A stretch of DNA of 64,000 bases from Viridothelium virens (GCA_010094025.1 ML991776.1:62001-126000); one strand, 5' to 3'; positions 11,734 through 24,545 are shown, numbered from the stretch's first letter. Translations and numbers: made by a program. Notes: generated by a model from the letters alone, not told the origin.

Positions 11734-12363
11734 TTACAGGAAAGCAGCGAAGACGGCACCGGCACCGAAAAGGGCGCCAGATGCAATCTTGACAGCATCA
11801 GCAGCACTGCTTGGACTGGAGCTCGAGCTACCAGAAGCACCAGCGCTGCCACTAGGGGCGCCGTTGGTGGTAGATGAGCCGCTGGAGCCGCTGGAGCCGC
11901 TAGAACCAGTCGAGCCCGCAGAAGAAGCTGTTGAGGAGCTGGTGTTGCTTAGAACGGTAGTCGAGTTGCCGCTGACGCTAGCGACGAAGCTGGTAGTGTT
12001 TCCGTAAGCAATGGTGTGGGCACCACTTCCGAGGCCAGCGGGGATGGAGGCAGCAGAAGGTTGGCTCGTAACACCAGCGGGCTGAGAAGTAACGCCGGCA
12101 GGTTCAGTAGGGAGTGAGGTGACGCCAGCGGGCATGCTTGGCTGGGAGGTTACAGGAGTGGGCTGGCCCGTGACGACACCGCGGGAGTCGGTCAAACTGG
12201 TGTACAGAGTTTCCGGGTTGGAGTAGACATAGGAGCTAGAGCTGGAGGACTGATTGCGCTTGTTAGTAGGGCGCCAGCGGTAGGAAGATCTCACTATAGG
12301 GGTTCAACTCACGCTTTGAGCAGCCGCAAGGAGTGGGAGAGCGAAGAAGATGGAAGCGCGCAT
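11734..12363 (-). CDS. Small Ser-rich secreted protein, probably GPI-anchored, with PAGVTSQ repeats
   Basis: Two exons, 12363-12313 and 12249-11734, encode 188 residues. Exon 1 encodes exactly a signal peptide, MRASIFFALPLLAAAQS. The 63-nt intron has a CTACTAAC-type branch site and a CAG acceptor. The mature protein has a short Ser-rich start with Tyr residues, then three close copies of PAGVTS(L/Q)P, a small middle region with Asn glycosylation sites, and a Ser/Gly-rich stretch (GSSGSSGSSGSS). The hydrophobic C terminus, SGALFGAGAVFAAFL, runs to the stop, as expected for a GPI-anchor signal. Probably a cell-wall or plasma-membrane surface protein. No enzyme domain is seen. Confidence 0.78.
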
Positions 12364-13950
12364 TTTGATAGTAGGGTTTGTTTGTAGTAGGGACCGGTAG
12401 ATGAATAATTGGATTTGAGGGAGAGTGTAATGAATATTAGAAAGTAGATAGAAGTGTAAGTACTGTATGGATGTACAGAAGCTTGTAGACAGAGAACGTG
12501 ATGGGAGGAGGAAAGAACTTCCAAGGGGAGGGGACGCGTATGCGATAAATAGAGGGCGGAAAGGGGGAGCGTAATTTGTCGACCAAGCAACTCGGACCAT
12601 CCAAGGGAGACAGGGGCTAGGCCTGACATCAGCCACATCCGCCTCCCGCTTATCCGACTCTGGCCTACTCCCATCGCGAAAAACACGCTTATTACGCTTG
12701 CCGTTCCCCCAACATCGATTTTTCCATTGCGCTAAACGCAACTCGGTAGGGCATACCGCTTCTGGACCAGGGTACGCGCAACCCCTTTGCGTTGCCTTGA
12801 CCTTCAGCTGTCGCAGATTACCCGTTGTCAAGAAACGCATAGCAACGCCCGGCAACGCTTCACAACATGGGCGCATGGAGTTGTGCGCACTCGCTCTCAC
12901 ACTCCGGCTGGAGAGAAGAAGGTTTCTAAGTAGGGCATGGAAAAACGCGTCTATCCGTCAAGCGGTGTAAGATTATGATTTGCACGCCCAGTAATTCTCC
13001 GGCTTGAGAACACTGCACCGTGGGAAATTAACCAGGGTCCTTGAACGTTTCTTTTCATCCAATATTTTCGACGCTCGGAGCCCATCCCCAGTCGCTCACA
13101 CCCTCCCGGAAATGAAACTAAAGAAACGTCACAGCTAATCATCGAGCCCGATCGAAATCGGCTGACATTCCCAGATCCTTCCATTGAGCTTTGCCACACC
13201 AGACTAGGGGCTCTCGGTACTCCGTAAACCTTGGAGGACTGATGCTCGCTCGTGCTCTTTTTCTACTGGCCGGCTGCCCTCCAGTGAAGGCTCCAGTGCC
13301 GTGTATGCATTGATGGAAGATCCTTTTTCGGGCGTAAAGCTCTTATTATTACAGCACTCGTCAGGTATTTCGAGGTCTTGGTAGTCATGTGGTGATGTGA
13401 TCTCAGCCGGAGGGTCACAAAAAATTTCTAAATTTGTCCTTAACCCCAGACGCTGGGCACCCTGGGTATGGACATCGCCGGCGTCATTGACTCGTGACAC
13501 GAGACGGTAATTCTCACCCCAAGGAACCTCAGAAAGATTGCAAGGCTCAGACGAGACAAAATAGCCTCTGATACAGAATCGCATCATCTCCTGTAACGAT
13601 GACCAGGTCGTGCAATCGGGGGTTTATCCTGTACGATGGTGCTGGTAGCATCGTCTGCTTTGCCCAGTAAAGAAATTTTTTGTTGGATTAAAAAGTATAC
13701 AAAATATCGATACAAGAGGGTATTATGGTATTATCGCAAGTTTGAATCAGCAAGATCGAAACAGAGTGCACGTCCACTGCCTCCATTCCTCTTGCTCCTC
13801 GACTCCTATAACCTTCGTGAAGCAAGTATACCTATTATCTACCACAGCAGTAATCGTCATCCCTGTGCTTGACGCCGTCTGCCTAAGCGTTCTAGGTTGG
13901 TCTCTTTTAGAAGCGCAGAATATATCTGATAGCAATGCACCGTTTGCCGT
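12364..13950. other. Intergenic region with weak open frames only
   Basis: About 1.6 kb. It contains the promoter of the GPI-type gene. A 127-codon minus-strand frame at 13204-13587 has an ATG but no family I recognise. A TACTCCGTA motif lies at 13218-13226. No RNA gene or repeat array seen. Confidence 0.4.
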
Positions 13951-15107
13951 CTACGAAACAGACACTCCATGCTCTTGACCGTATTTCAGGACCTGCTTGT
14001 CTAAGTCAGGCCCAACGAAAAGCCACACCACAGAAGCTACGAAGCTGAGCAACGTATCAGTCAACCAACTGTTTCTTTCGCTGCCTTGAAGCGATGCAGC
14101 TCTCATCAGAGCGGCTAGCCATTGAGTGACGATAAGGAAATGTCCTCCCTCAAGCGCCTTGATTGATGCTTCTGCAACTTCCTCGGCCGTTTGCTTGGGA
14201 TCGCTCTTTTCCAGCAGTTTCGTCACGGGATGCTTGTGTTTGTTTTCCTCGTCCAGCCCTGGACTCAGAATCGTGCCCGGACAGACACAATGGACCTTGA
14301 CATCCACCGGAGGCGCAAGCGATGGATTATGCTTTTGTGCTCCGCGGTAAAGATGTAGTTCTGAACGAAGTGCATCGGCCAAGGAACGCATCGCTGCCTT
14401 GCACGGACCATAGGGGGCATATCCCGCCAATCCAACGAATGCTATTACGGAAGAAGTCATGATAAGACGACGAGAAGGTGCCGGAGTGGGATGCGATGCT
14501 GGCTTAGGTTCAGGACGAAGCCACAGCTTAAGCACCGCCTGTGAGAGGTATGCGGCTGACCAGTAGTTGATGTCCATCTGAGAGTGAAGAGTCTCAAGTG
14601 ATGTATCGATGAAAAGGCCGGGAATGGACGCCCCGGCAATGGCCCAGACAATATCGGGGGGAGCTCCATGGTTCCATGCTGTGACTTCCTCTATAATGCG
14701 TGTGTTTTCCTCCGCTTTCGTGACATCCGCACTGATTGAATGGAACCTTTGCTTCTCGGGATTTGCTGCGGCAGACTGAAGAGTTGTTAACGCCAACAAA
14801 GAACAGGTCCATTCCTGGTCACTCGCGTACTGAAATGTAGTTTATAGCGCTCTCCAGCTTTTTGACGTCTCGAGCAACAACGACAACATTAGCTCCTTTT
14901 TGAGCCAAGATTCTTGCGACCTCTTTTCCCCTGCATCTCACATCAGCTATGTACAGAAGGAAAGCTTAAGAGCTACGAACATCCCCTGAGATGCACCCGT
15001 GATGAGTATTGTCTAGCGGAGATTAGCCAGCTTCAGTGAGCATGGCAAGGAAGTAATACCCTGCCATCTACGGGAAAATGGTTCTTTCTCGAGAGGAAGC
15101 CAAACAT
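13951..15107 (-). CDS. TSC10: 3-ketodihydrosphingosine reductase (short-chain dehydrogenase)
   Basis: Reduces 3-ketodihydrosphingosine to dihydrosphingosine with NADPH at the endoplasmic reticulum, step two of sphingolipid synthesis. Four exons (15107-15060, 15012-14981, 14930-14831, 14775-13951) give 334 residues, near the yeast length. Splicing of exons 2 and 3 builds the cofactor motif TGASQGMGKEVA. The basic ARD stretch after strand 2 fits NADP(H). The middle of the protein has ISADVTK and AGASIPG, then the catalytic Ser in MTSSVIAF and the YGPCK motif (YxxxK). A hydrophobic C-terminal segment (LSFVASVVWLFVGP) fits membrane anchoring. It is divergent to SAS10 over only 374 bp. Confidence 0.9.
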
Positions 15108-15480
15108 ATCGAGAGCTAGGATAGAAAGGAAGATGCAGAGAGCGACCGTGGCCCAGAACAATCCAAGTGCCATCGGTGCTATCTAAGATGACATTGTAGA
15201 ACACGCTCGCTGACAATCTTACCAGCAAATTAATGTCTTGCCCAGTCCCAGCGAAGGAGCGAGCTTTCCCCGCGCTAACTAATTTAAGGATCAGGATCGG
15301 TGGATTAGTGGCTGAAAATTATGCGAGTCAAATACTACTGACTGAGGCTAGTGCACAATTAATGTTTGTCCCTAACCACACACCACATCATTATCGATAA
15401 GTCGTTCTCTGTACGGTACAGGACTGCGGGCAATTGGCGACTACCATCTTCCTCGCGCAACTATCAAGACCTTTCCCAAA
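15108..15480. promoter_or_regulatory. Shared divergent promoter TSC10-SAS10
   Basis: A 373-bp gap between opposed start codons must carry both promoters. I see no definite factor site by eye. Confidence 0.4.
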
Positions 15481-17709
15481 ATGGTAAAGAAACGAAAGGC
15501 GTCTCGTCAAACTACTTCTATCGCTGGAAAACCAAGGAATTCATCCGACTCCCAACTGCGGATAGAGACATTTGAAGATGTGGCCGACTCTGAAGATGAG
15601 TTTCATCTGAACAGAGATAAAGTTATCCTCGAAGAGACACCTGCGGCGAAAAGGCAGCGGCTAATATACGAACATGGTAAGTGCAGCATATATGAGCCTG
15701 CTAGATTTCTAACGCCTTTCATTCACAGACGATACTCTTGAGCCGTCCGACGAAGAAATTCTAGCCTACTCACCCACCCCTACGGAAGATAGCGAGGATG
15801 ACCAATCCGAACTTCCCACCGATGAGGATCCTGCGCAACAGAGCAGTATCTCTCGATCCTCTCGCAGGAAGAAACACCAAGATCTGGATGAAGATGAGCT
15901 CATAGAAGAGGGGGATCAAGGTTCCACGAAGGAAGAGCTGGATGACTTTGCAGGAAGCTGGGGCCCTTCCAAACGAGATTACTACAATGCTGACGTTATT
16001 GAAACCGAGCAAGATGCTTTGGAGGAAGAGGCGGAAGCAATGCGACTGCAGCAAAAGCATTTGAAGAATATGGCCGAGTCCGATTATGGATTTGATGAAA
16101 CCGAATGGTCTACCCAGGAACCGTCAGGAACTGAGTTTGATCCCTCAAAGCACGATGCTATTGTGACGGAGACGCTACCGCAGCTCCAGATAACTGATGA
16201 AATGAGTTTCCCTGAACGCCTTAAGGTCCTGAAGGGAAGGTACCCAGAATTTGAGCCATTGTCAAAGGATCTGTTGGACCTGCAAGAGCGCCATCGAGAA
16301 ATTTCACAAGAGCTTGCTGAATGCTATCAAAATGATGCAATTCCAGCTAATGGATTCAAGCCTGCTGGAGAGCATCAAGGTAATGCAAGGACCAACGTTT
16401 TACAGGTTCAGCACCAGGCGTTATCTCTCTATCTAGCAGGTCTGTCTCTATATTTTGCTTTCTTGACTTCTACGGCCGCTGAAAGTGACGATTCAACCCT
16501 TTTGCCCCTACCTGCAACCGATCTACGAAACCACGAGATCATGGAAAATCTGGTTTACTCTCGAAACATATGGTCAAAAGTCAGGAATATAAAAATTCCA
16601 GAAAGAAGGACGCATTTGAGCATCAATGCCAGGCTTTCTCCAAGCGTGGAAGAGACCACCAATTCTGGATCAGATGCAGTGCCCGCTGCCATCTTTGCCG
16701 ATATCAGAACAGCTCACAGGCGAACGAATGATCGAACTAAAAAGTCTCGCCGCTCACACAAAGAATCACAAGCTCAAGCCGAGGCTGCAGCACATCGTGC
16801 AGAGCGAATACGTGAAATGGAAGAAGATCTGGCTACATTGGATGACCTAACTCACACGAAGATTGGTCCTAAGTCAAGAAGAACATTGGTACGAAAGAGT
16901 CAGGGGCCCATTGACCAGGATTCAGACTTTGGCGAAGAAGACCAGTTGACCGTGCCGGACATTGCCGAGAAAGCAAAGAGAAAAAAGAATCTTCGATTCT
17001 ACACTTCACAGATTGCCCAGAAGTCGAATAAACGGGGAGCAGCGGGAAGGGACGCCGGTGGAGACATGGATATCCCGTATCGGGAGCGATTGAAGGACCG
17101 GCAAGCCAGGCTCAACGTTGAGGCAGAAAAGCGAGGGAAGAAGAAGATTGGCGACGCGACTGCTCTGGGTGGCGAAAGTGATGAAGAAGACCACAGGCAA
17201 GCACGGGAAGTGCGTGGTGAGGATGGTGCCGAGGATTACTATGACATGGTTGCGGCGCGATCGAAGCAACGAAAGCAGGACAAGCGCGATCGAGCACAAG
17301 CCTATTCGCAGGCTGCAAAAGAGGGAGCGAGGGTGGTCGAGACAGAGGGAGAGATTGGAGCGGACGGAAAGCGTGCGGTCTCATATTCGATAATGAAAAA
17401 CAAAGGCTTAACAAGCAAACGCTCGAAGGATGTCAGGAATCCGCGTGTCAAGAAACGGAAGAAGTGAGGTCTACTGTCGAGCTGATACATGCCTTTATCA
17501 CTAACTAGAGTCACAGGTTTGATCAGAAGAAGAAGAAGCTGGCGTCGATGAAGCCGATATATAAAGGGGGCGAAGGCAAAGGAGGATACGCGGTAGGCAT
17601 TCCCTTCATGTCCAAGATCGAGTGATAAATTATGGCTTCGCTAACCCACTATCTCTAGGGAGAACTGACGGGAATCAGAAAGGGGCTTGTCAAGAGTGTG
17701 AAACTATAG
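15481..17709 (+). CDS. SAS10: Sas10/Utp3 small-subunit processome protein
   Basis: Nucleolar component of the U3 small-subunit processome needed for 18S rRNA maturation. Four exons (15481-15676, 15729-17463, 17517-17592, 17659-17709) give 685 residues. The N-terminal half is very acidic (DSEDEF, EEILAY, ELDDFAGSWG). A Utp3/C1D domain lies in the middle, around FPERLKVLKGRYPEFEPL. The C-terminal Sas10 domain reads NKGLTSKRSKDVRNPRVK, then across intron 2 PIYKGGEGKGGYA, and across intron 3 GELTGIRKGLVKSVKL. Without the last two introns the protein would end at KKRKK and lose this conserved tail, so I extend the gene past the stop at 17465-17467. The ATG at 15481 is the first in frame. Confidence 0.9.
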
Positions 17710-18928
17710 TTTTGACTGACCTTGCTCACCTTGCTCTTCATCTTAGTACATACTATACTATCAGTTACATCTTTCACTTGATCTTAGGTGATATTTCTAA
17801 GCTTTGGCCAAGAACATCCCATTGGAGTACAGCAGGTTAGCGAAGCTGTGATGGTCCTCACCTTGCTAAACCGCCGAGCATTCAATTAACTTCCAACCTT
17901 TCAATATTTTTGGGGCCAACTTATTTGCAGTAGGAGCAAACATCCCATTGACTCCAGCCGCTTATGCCATATCTATCTCAGCGTTTTCACCACAATCCAT
18001 TTGCCATTTATTGTAAGTTACGTTTACGTATAAGTAGAGCCTCTCTACCTAGCTCGGTCCTTCGCAAGCGGATGGCTGAGCATGTAATGCGACTCAACCC
18101 TATAGATGGCGCCGAACACCAGATTTGCGAATAAGCTTAAGTTAATGTCCCTGGAATCAGTTGAGTACCTGGTGATTTTGTCAATACGTATGATAAAGTT
18201 CGATGAAAAAGGAAGCAATGATAGGATCTTGAAAGGCGAGGATTCCTATGTCGGTAGTACTTAATGATTAGGGCGTACAATGGGCTCGCAATGAGAATGC
18301 TACATACACGCTAAAGTCACGAACAGTTAGGTGACACGATTAAGGATGTGGAGCGTGACGAAGGAGGAAGAAGAGCCATTAACGCCACTCTTATTGCGTG
18401 ATTGAGGAGTTGAACGGTCGCTCGAGTCCTAGAAGGATTTCGTCCCAACGTCAACCGGAGACGGATCAGCCAACACTAATCTCTCCATCACTAACTACAT
18501 CGCGGCAGGCTTAGCTTCCCCGTGCATTTCGTCCCGTGTAAGCCTATGAGATACGGAGGAGGTTTGGTGCGCCACCAAAGAAAATTTCAAGTAACCTCAG
18601 TCAGATCCTTAGGCCAACCCCACGCCGGGCTCCTCCACTACTGCAGCTTTTCAGCCTCTCGCCTTCTGGATCCACTAGCTTTACGTGCTCTTTTTAACAT
18701 ATATCTTTCCGTCTGCCGCCCAAGTCCTCTTTATCTGACTACTCCATATCCTCGAAACCCTTTAAGACAGTCCAGTTTTTGATCGGCCCGTTAACGAGCG
18801 GCTCACCTCGTTGCGCGCCTCTCTGCCCTGGTCAGCCTTTCTCTCTCGAAGAGGCCCATGCTGCCAGAGATCTATTCACCAGCTCTTTTCTACTCCACTT
18901 CTTTCATTCGAGCGATTCGCTTGATAAA
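17710..18928. other. Intergenic region and permease promoter
   Basis: About 1.2 kb. The right part (about 18,600-18,900) is pyrimidine-rich and probably the permease 5' leader. No gene, tRNA or repeat recognised. Confidence 0.45.
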
Positions 18929-20998
18929 ATGGCGTTAGGCGGCCTTGTTGGCGGTTCCAGCACCGAGAAGGATGTCGATTCGGTTGGCAATGGATACGAA
19001 ACCGAGAGAATGGACGGTCCTCGTAGAATGAGCCGCATTGACAAGCCAATCGTTAAGCCTATCGTCATTGGAGGCGAAGGCGATGATATGACGGAAACGC
19101 AAATGTCTATTGACAAGCAGATGGAACTGGAGCAAGACAATGCGATCAAGTATCGTACTTGCAGTTGGCCCAAGGTAACTTCGCCATTTTTCTTGTATCT
19201 CTTTTGAAACCTATGCCAATCCAGTCCCATAAAGCACTGCTCCATCAATCTGCTCTGAGAAATGAGAGCTGCAGAAAAGACGGTGTCATTGACTGCACAT
19301 TTCTGTACATTATGGGAGAACCCGCGACGATTTGCGCCGTTGGTCACGTTATGTTAGAGTATAGACTCACATACTTGGCCCTCTTACCTTTATGTTTCTT
19401 CTTTTTTCCAACTTTATTTCTTTTCGACCGTAAACTAGCTTTCCGCTTCGGACGATGTTGGGAAAGCATAACACTAACGTGGTACGTGGCTACGCAGACT
19501 GCCGCACTATTATTCTCTGAATACATTTGCTTGGCCATCATGTCCTTCCCATACTCTTACTCAGTCCTGGGGCTTGTTCCTGGTCTGATTTTGACCGTGG
19601 TTGTTGCTGCACTTGTTCTTTACACTTCCTTGACTGTCTGGTAAGTCCGCCCTCACATGAGATATGAAGGAATGTTTACTAACGTCAATAAAGGGAATTC
19701 TGCTTGAGGCATCCAGAAGTTCGCGATGTCTGCGATATTGGACAGATGCTCTTTTGGGGTCAAAAGTGGGCTTGGTGGTTCACCGGAATCATGTTCATTC
19801 TCAACAACACCTTCATTCAGGTACGATATTGCATTCACTCGCGCATCCACTAATGTGCATCGTATATATATACCTAGCGCTAGAAAAACTAATGATCACG
19901 AATTAGGGGTTCCACTGTCTCGTCGGATCCAAATACCTGAATACAATGACGTATCCCGACCATCGGATCTGCACCATCGCTTTCAGCGCCATTGTCGCCA
20001 TCGTCTCTTTTTTCGCTTCCCTCCCGAGAACTTTTTCAGGACTTGCGCGATTAGCTACTGTCTCCGCCTTGTTCACATTCCTGTCCGTCTTTCTTGCGAT
20101 GATCTTCGCAGGGGTGGAATCCCATCCTGGCGGATACGTCCCGGGAAACGAGCCCTTGGTCCTTTCCGTACCCAAGGCTGGCACTACTTTCGTTGCAGGC
20201 ATGAATGCATTCATGAATATTAGCTACACTTTTATTGGCCAAATTACAATCCCGTCCTTTATCGCAGAGATGAAAAATCCCAGGGACTTCCCCAAGGCGC
20301 TCTGGGCCGTCACCATTGCAGAGGTGATTGTGTTTTCTTTGGTTGGCTCCATTGTCTATGCCTACACTGGTACACAGTACAACGTATCGCCTGCCTTTGG
20401 TTCTTTGGGTAATGAGACATTCCTCAAAGTCTCCTTCAGCTTCATGATCCCGACAATCATCTTTTTAGGTGTACTTTATGCGTCCGTCTCGGCCCGGTTC
20501 GTCTTCTTCAGTATCTTCCAAGGAACTGTTCACATGGGCTCGCACACCGTTGTCGGATGGGTTAGCTGGGCTCTGATCCTAATCTCCCTTTGGATTTTGG
20601 CATTCATAATTGCTGAAGTGATTCCCTTCTTTGCGGACCTCTTAAGTCTGATGAGCAGTCTGTTTGACTCTTTCTTTGGATTCATCTTCTGGGGCGTAGC
20701 ATATCTTCGCATGCGACGTGCGGACTACGGGCCTGAATTCTGGCATTGGAAGACTAGAGGCATCAAAGGTCCCCTGGGTGCGATCTTCAACATCATCCTG
20801 ATTGGCATCGGTCTCTTGTTTCTCTCTGGTGGGACATACGTAAGTCCGAGCTCAGTTTCACCAATTATGGGGTTCACTAATTAACACCAACAGTAGGCTT
20901 CCGTAGAGAGCATTATTCAAGGTTATCACCAAGCATCGTTTGGAGGGCCATTCACCTGCGACAACAACGGCTTGTTACCATATACCAGTCCAACCTGA
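18929..20998 (+). CDS. Amino-acid permease of the AAAP family (MTR-type neutral amino-acid transporter)
   Basis: Probably imports neutral amino acids across the plasma membrane by proton symport. Five exons fit: 18929-19174, 19498-19640, 19694-19820, 19907-20839 and 20897-20998, total 516 residues. A hydrophilic N-terminal tail of about 75 residues ends in KYRTCSWPK, joined to TAALLFSEYICLAIMSFP, the first membrane span of the Aa_trans domain. About ten further hydrophobic spans follow, including FHCLVGSKYLNTM, MNAFMNISYTFIGQITIPSF and VGWVSWALILISLWILAFII. The tail is short (ASVESIIQGYHQ). Closest in feel to Neurospora mtr; the exact substrate cannot be read. Intron 1 is unusually long (323 nt). 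Confidence 0.88.
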
Positions 20999-21417
20999 CT
21001 GACGCGAAGGCTATTCGGAAACCCTTTGGTACAATGACTAAGTCTTCATTCGAACTATTTCTTCTGGCTATAGGACGCAGCTAGCAAAGTCTTGCGATGT
21101 TTTTGTTTCGCAGTAGCTGGGAAACTGTACACGTGCCTGTTATAGGGAATATATTATGCATTGTAATCCATAGAACTACGATAGTTACCATCGTTATGAC
21201 TGAACATTTTCTCTAATCCCTTTCCCACTATTGCACAACTGACCTCCATGCCAAATTCAGTGCTACCCGCCCCTGTCTATTGGGCCGAAGCTCGTCTTAG
21301 CGGCCGAGTGAACATTTGTGTTGAACAAATGATCTCGCTCTAATTCGCTCGCACTTTTGAGCTTCTCACTTCCCACCCCAAAGGTTATTTTGAGCTCACA
21401 GATCCTCCCTAGTCCGC
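20999..21417. other. Convergent intergenic region
   Basis: Holds the 3' ends of the permease and OPI3 genes. No other feature seen. Confidence 0.45.
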
Positions 21418-22467
21418 CTATAATTCCTTCTTGACCTCCTGGCGGGTCTTCCCTCCACCCAGCTTCTCCTGTTGCCGATCCCGATCTCTCTTCGCATAAA
21501 TCTCCGAGGTGAACGGGCTACAGCCTCATCAGTACACGTAAGTCCCTAGCATTCCGATACCGACTAAGGCGCAGGGTAAAAAATATGAAATGACAAACTC
21601 ACTCCTCAAACTGTAAAGCCACAATGTAGACTGCCAAAACCTCACAGGTCAGTAGCAGCCCGGCCGGCTTCCCCCACCAGATCGCTGTCCCGGCGAAGCT
21701 CAGCGTGCTGCCGTAGTACATCGGCGCGTCGATCACATTGAATGGGAACGAGGTAACGGGCTCGTCCATCAGGATACCGAAGTAGTCGCCTAGGTAGGTG
21801 CCTGTGATGCCGAGTGCCCACATGCTAGAGAGCACGAATAGATTGCCTGCGCCGAAGAGGAGGATGCCGAGGAGTTCAGGAAGGGCGCCTTGCAGGAGGG
21901 GGTGTGTGGGTTGGGAGCGAAGGGCGCGTTCGTAACTGGGGTATGGGAGGGTTGGGTTAGTTTGTCCTGTCGATAAGATGAAGATGATAAGGAGAGAGAG
22001 AGACCCTGGAGATAACTGGGAGGAAGGTGCATGAGGGGATGAGACTGGGAAACGTACATCGCATCTCGTATAACCCCAATCGAGAAGATGGTGATGGCAA
22101 GAGCGTAGCAGCCATATAAGGATTTACCTCCGAAGAGTTTGGTGATCGTCTTGTAGTAGTATTCTATGGAGAGGCTATGTTACTCCGGTTTGTAAAGAAG
22201 AATTATGCCTTTCTTGTTCTGGGTAAAGGAGGAACTAATGCACCAACCTGACCTTGCCGCGCAACTACATTCGTGTCAATTAATTCAAAGCAACGTCTAG
22301 ATTGGGACTCGAGGAGATTTCTCACTTCCAGAATGTGGGATTGAACGCGATGGCTCCAACCGCAACTACAGTGACATGAAGTTAGGCTTTGGGAAGGCTT
22401 TGTTTGCTTTTTGCTCCCATATCTTACCCCAGAAGGTGGGCTGGCTGAAGTCAATCGATTCAACCAT
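21418..22467 (-). CDS. OPI3: Phospholipid methyltransferase (phosphatidyl-N-methylethanolamine N-methyltransferase)
   Basis: Catalyses the last two methylations from phosphatidylethanolamine to phosphatidylcholine in the ER membrane. Six exons give 211 residues: 22467-22428, 22365-22326, 22264-22248, 22163-22058, 21935-21603 and 21517-21418. The frame closes exactly. Family landmarks are AIAFNPTFW, EYYYKTITKLFGG, RDAIYERALRSQP, LLFGAGNLFVLSSMWALG, TGTYLGDYFGILMDEPVTSF, PMYYGSTLSFAGTAIWWGKP and FEDPFTSEIYAKR. The third exon is only 17 nt. It is needed because FW must join to EYYYK through about six residues (NCAARS here, where I recall a form such as NIVARQ in relatives). Four membrane spans are expected. 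Confidence 0.92.
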
Positions 22468-22848
22468 TTTGGATAGAACCTCGTAACTCTTCTCAGGAAA
22501 TTCTGACAAGAAGACTCTAGATGATTATTGAAAGAACACTACAAGAAACCAAATTGGAGACGCTCTGGGCCATGCGGAAAAATTTGGACGCTGTTCATTA
22601 GCAGGCGGACAAACCTACGTCATAGGGCAAAGCCGCACCAAGCATATGGCTAGTCGTGGTAGTCCACCGCAGTAGTCGTCGTCGCAAACAATCAAGGCGA
22701 GCAGCTCCATAATTTACAAATCGCTAAGTAGCTTTCTCCAACCTTTACCATTGGGAAGACTAAACTGCTCGCACAAAACACAATGGGTGTCGATCGCTTC
22801 TGAAAGCCCGTCAAGTTCTCCACCCAAAATAATGATATGGAAACAGCG
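22468..22848. other. Intergenic region
   Basis: OPI3 promoter plus the 3' end of the RXT2 gene. No further gene seen. Confidence 0.4.
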
Positions 22849-24545
22849 TCATTGCCGCCTCTGTCTCGTTTTCTTCCCAGGCAAGTTTGTTTCATCTTCT
22901 TCCTCTTCTCTACCCTTCACAAGATCGTCATCTAGTTTCCATTCCTCTTTATCATACCAGTCTTCGCCATCACTCATTTCGCCCAAATGTCCTTCTGCCT
23001 TGCTCCACTTGAACACATCGTTCTTCATTCGATTGGCTCGCAGCAAGCCCTTATATAAAGTTTGGGCACCTCTAACCACCTCCTCCTGTTTTTGAACGTA
23101 TAACATTAGCAGTTTGCGCGTCTCATCGGCTTCAAAATCTGGAAGACCAAAATCCCTGTCTGGCAGGGCAGAAGCGGGGACCGAGAATATCGGATGGATC
23201 CATGTTTCTTCGGAGGCTGTCGGCGAAGACGGATCTTTGGAGAGAGGGGCTTTGGCCTGCGCTCGCGTCGTCATGCGATGTGACAGCGGTTCAGAGCTCG
23301 TGGTACCTTCCTCCTCTCCTTCGTCTCCCGCTTGCGCATCCGGAAGTTCTTCAGTAGCACTTGCTGAGTTAGTGGCTGGGATGGTGCCATTCTCCAGACC
23401 AACCGACGCATTTGCTCCTGTCGAAAGGTGATCCCCTTGAATGCGGTGTTCTGTTTCTGCCTGTGGATCATTCAGGGAACTAGGGTTGCTATGCTTATCA
23501 AGGAGATCTGCGTTGTTCCCCTCGCCTGCCACATGCCCATTGGCTGGAGAGACATCTTGCGACGCGATAGACTCTCCCAAAACACCGTTCTTCACATCTG
23601 TCCCATTGATCGCACTTTGGTTCGTGGAGTCAGGATTCATGGAGTTGCCGGGACCGCGCGCCGCGGTCAAACTCGATGCTAGCTTGCTCCCTGTGCCCAC
23701 AGCCGCCACGTCTTTCCCGAACGAATCTAGGAGGTCGGTACGCCGACTGCTCGATGTGCGACCAGCATTCATGTCTTGAGAGCGGGCAAACATCAATCGA
23801 TCGCCCTCGGCCTCGAAGATTCCACAGGGTGCCCAAATTTCATCTCCACGCAATTGTGTGAACATTTGTTTCATACGCCAGAGTGTGGCATTCTCTCTTC
23901 GCACCATTTCGGCTGCATTCTGTGCTAGCTCAGCAATCGCCGGAGAAGTATATGGTATCGAAAGTGAGGGGTGCTTTGGTAAATCGGCGACAGAGGTCAA
24001 GGGTCCAAGCAGGTCTGAAAGCAATCCTCAGTAAGGCATTCCTTCTCGAAGTTCTCTGAAAGAGGACTACCTTCAATAATTATCCCACTGTAGGGATCTT
24101 CTTCGTCGATCTCTGCGTTATCCGAGATTTCTTCATCTTCGAGCTCGTCGCCATCTTCGTCAAAGCGCATAGGATTTCTACTAATGATCTCACGAGTGTA
24201 TCCATTATGCTCAACTTTCTAACAGGCAGTACTCTTAGCATATGCATGTTAAACCCAGTATCGCGCTCGCTGTTAGGGGCTTGACGCACTCTTTTATATG
24301 CCTGAGGTCCGTTTGGGTTGTTTAGCTTCCCCTCTTGCACATACTTTGCCTTTCGCTTCATTTTATTGCCCCGATTTGTGCTTTGAACTATGGATTCGTC
24401 GGAGTCGGAAGCTGTACCAAGTGCCCGTGATTAGCCCGTCTCACGAACAAAGAGAGCTGGCGGAACCCTCACCATTGTCTTCTCGAGAACTAGCTTTCTT
24501 CATCGCTCGTATTGTTTCCTCAATGAATATTTGCTGTCCTGCCAT
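22849..24545 (-). CDS. RXT2: Rxt2-type subunit of the Rpd3L histone deacetylase complex
   Basis: Nuclear co-repressor subunit. Four exons (24545-24473, 24411-24290, 24218-24071, 24014-22849) give 502 residues. The conserved N-terminal RXT2 domain is assembled from three exons: NRGNKMKRKAKYVQEGKLNN and PNGPQAYKR, then across the intron KVEHNGYTREIISRNP, an acidic stretch (DEDGDELEDEE), and DPYSGIIIEDLLGPLTSVAD. Residues MKQMFTQLRGDEIWAPCGIFE follow. The rest is low-complexity and acidic, with a late helical region (TRKLLMLYVQKQEEVVRG) and a charged C terminus (KKTRQRRQ). It is divergent to TRAPPC11. Confidence 0.85.

Noticed and set aside
13204-13587. 127-codon minus-strand frame with an ATG
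   Set aside because: No recognisable family, no clear introns or partner exons. Could be a real orphan but nothing supports it.
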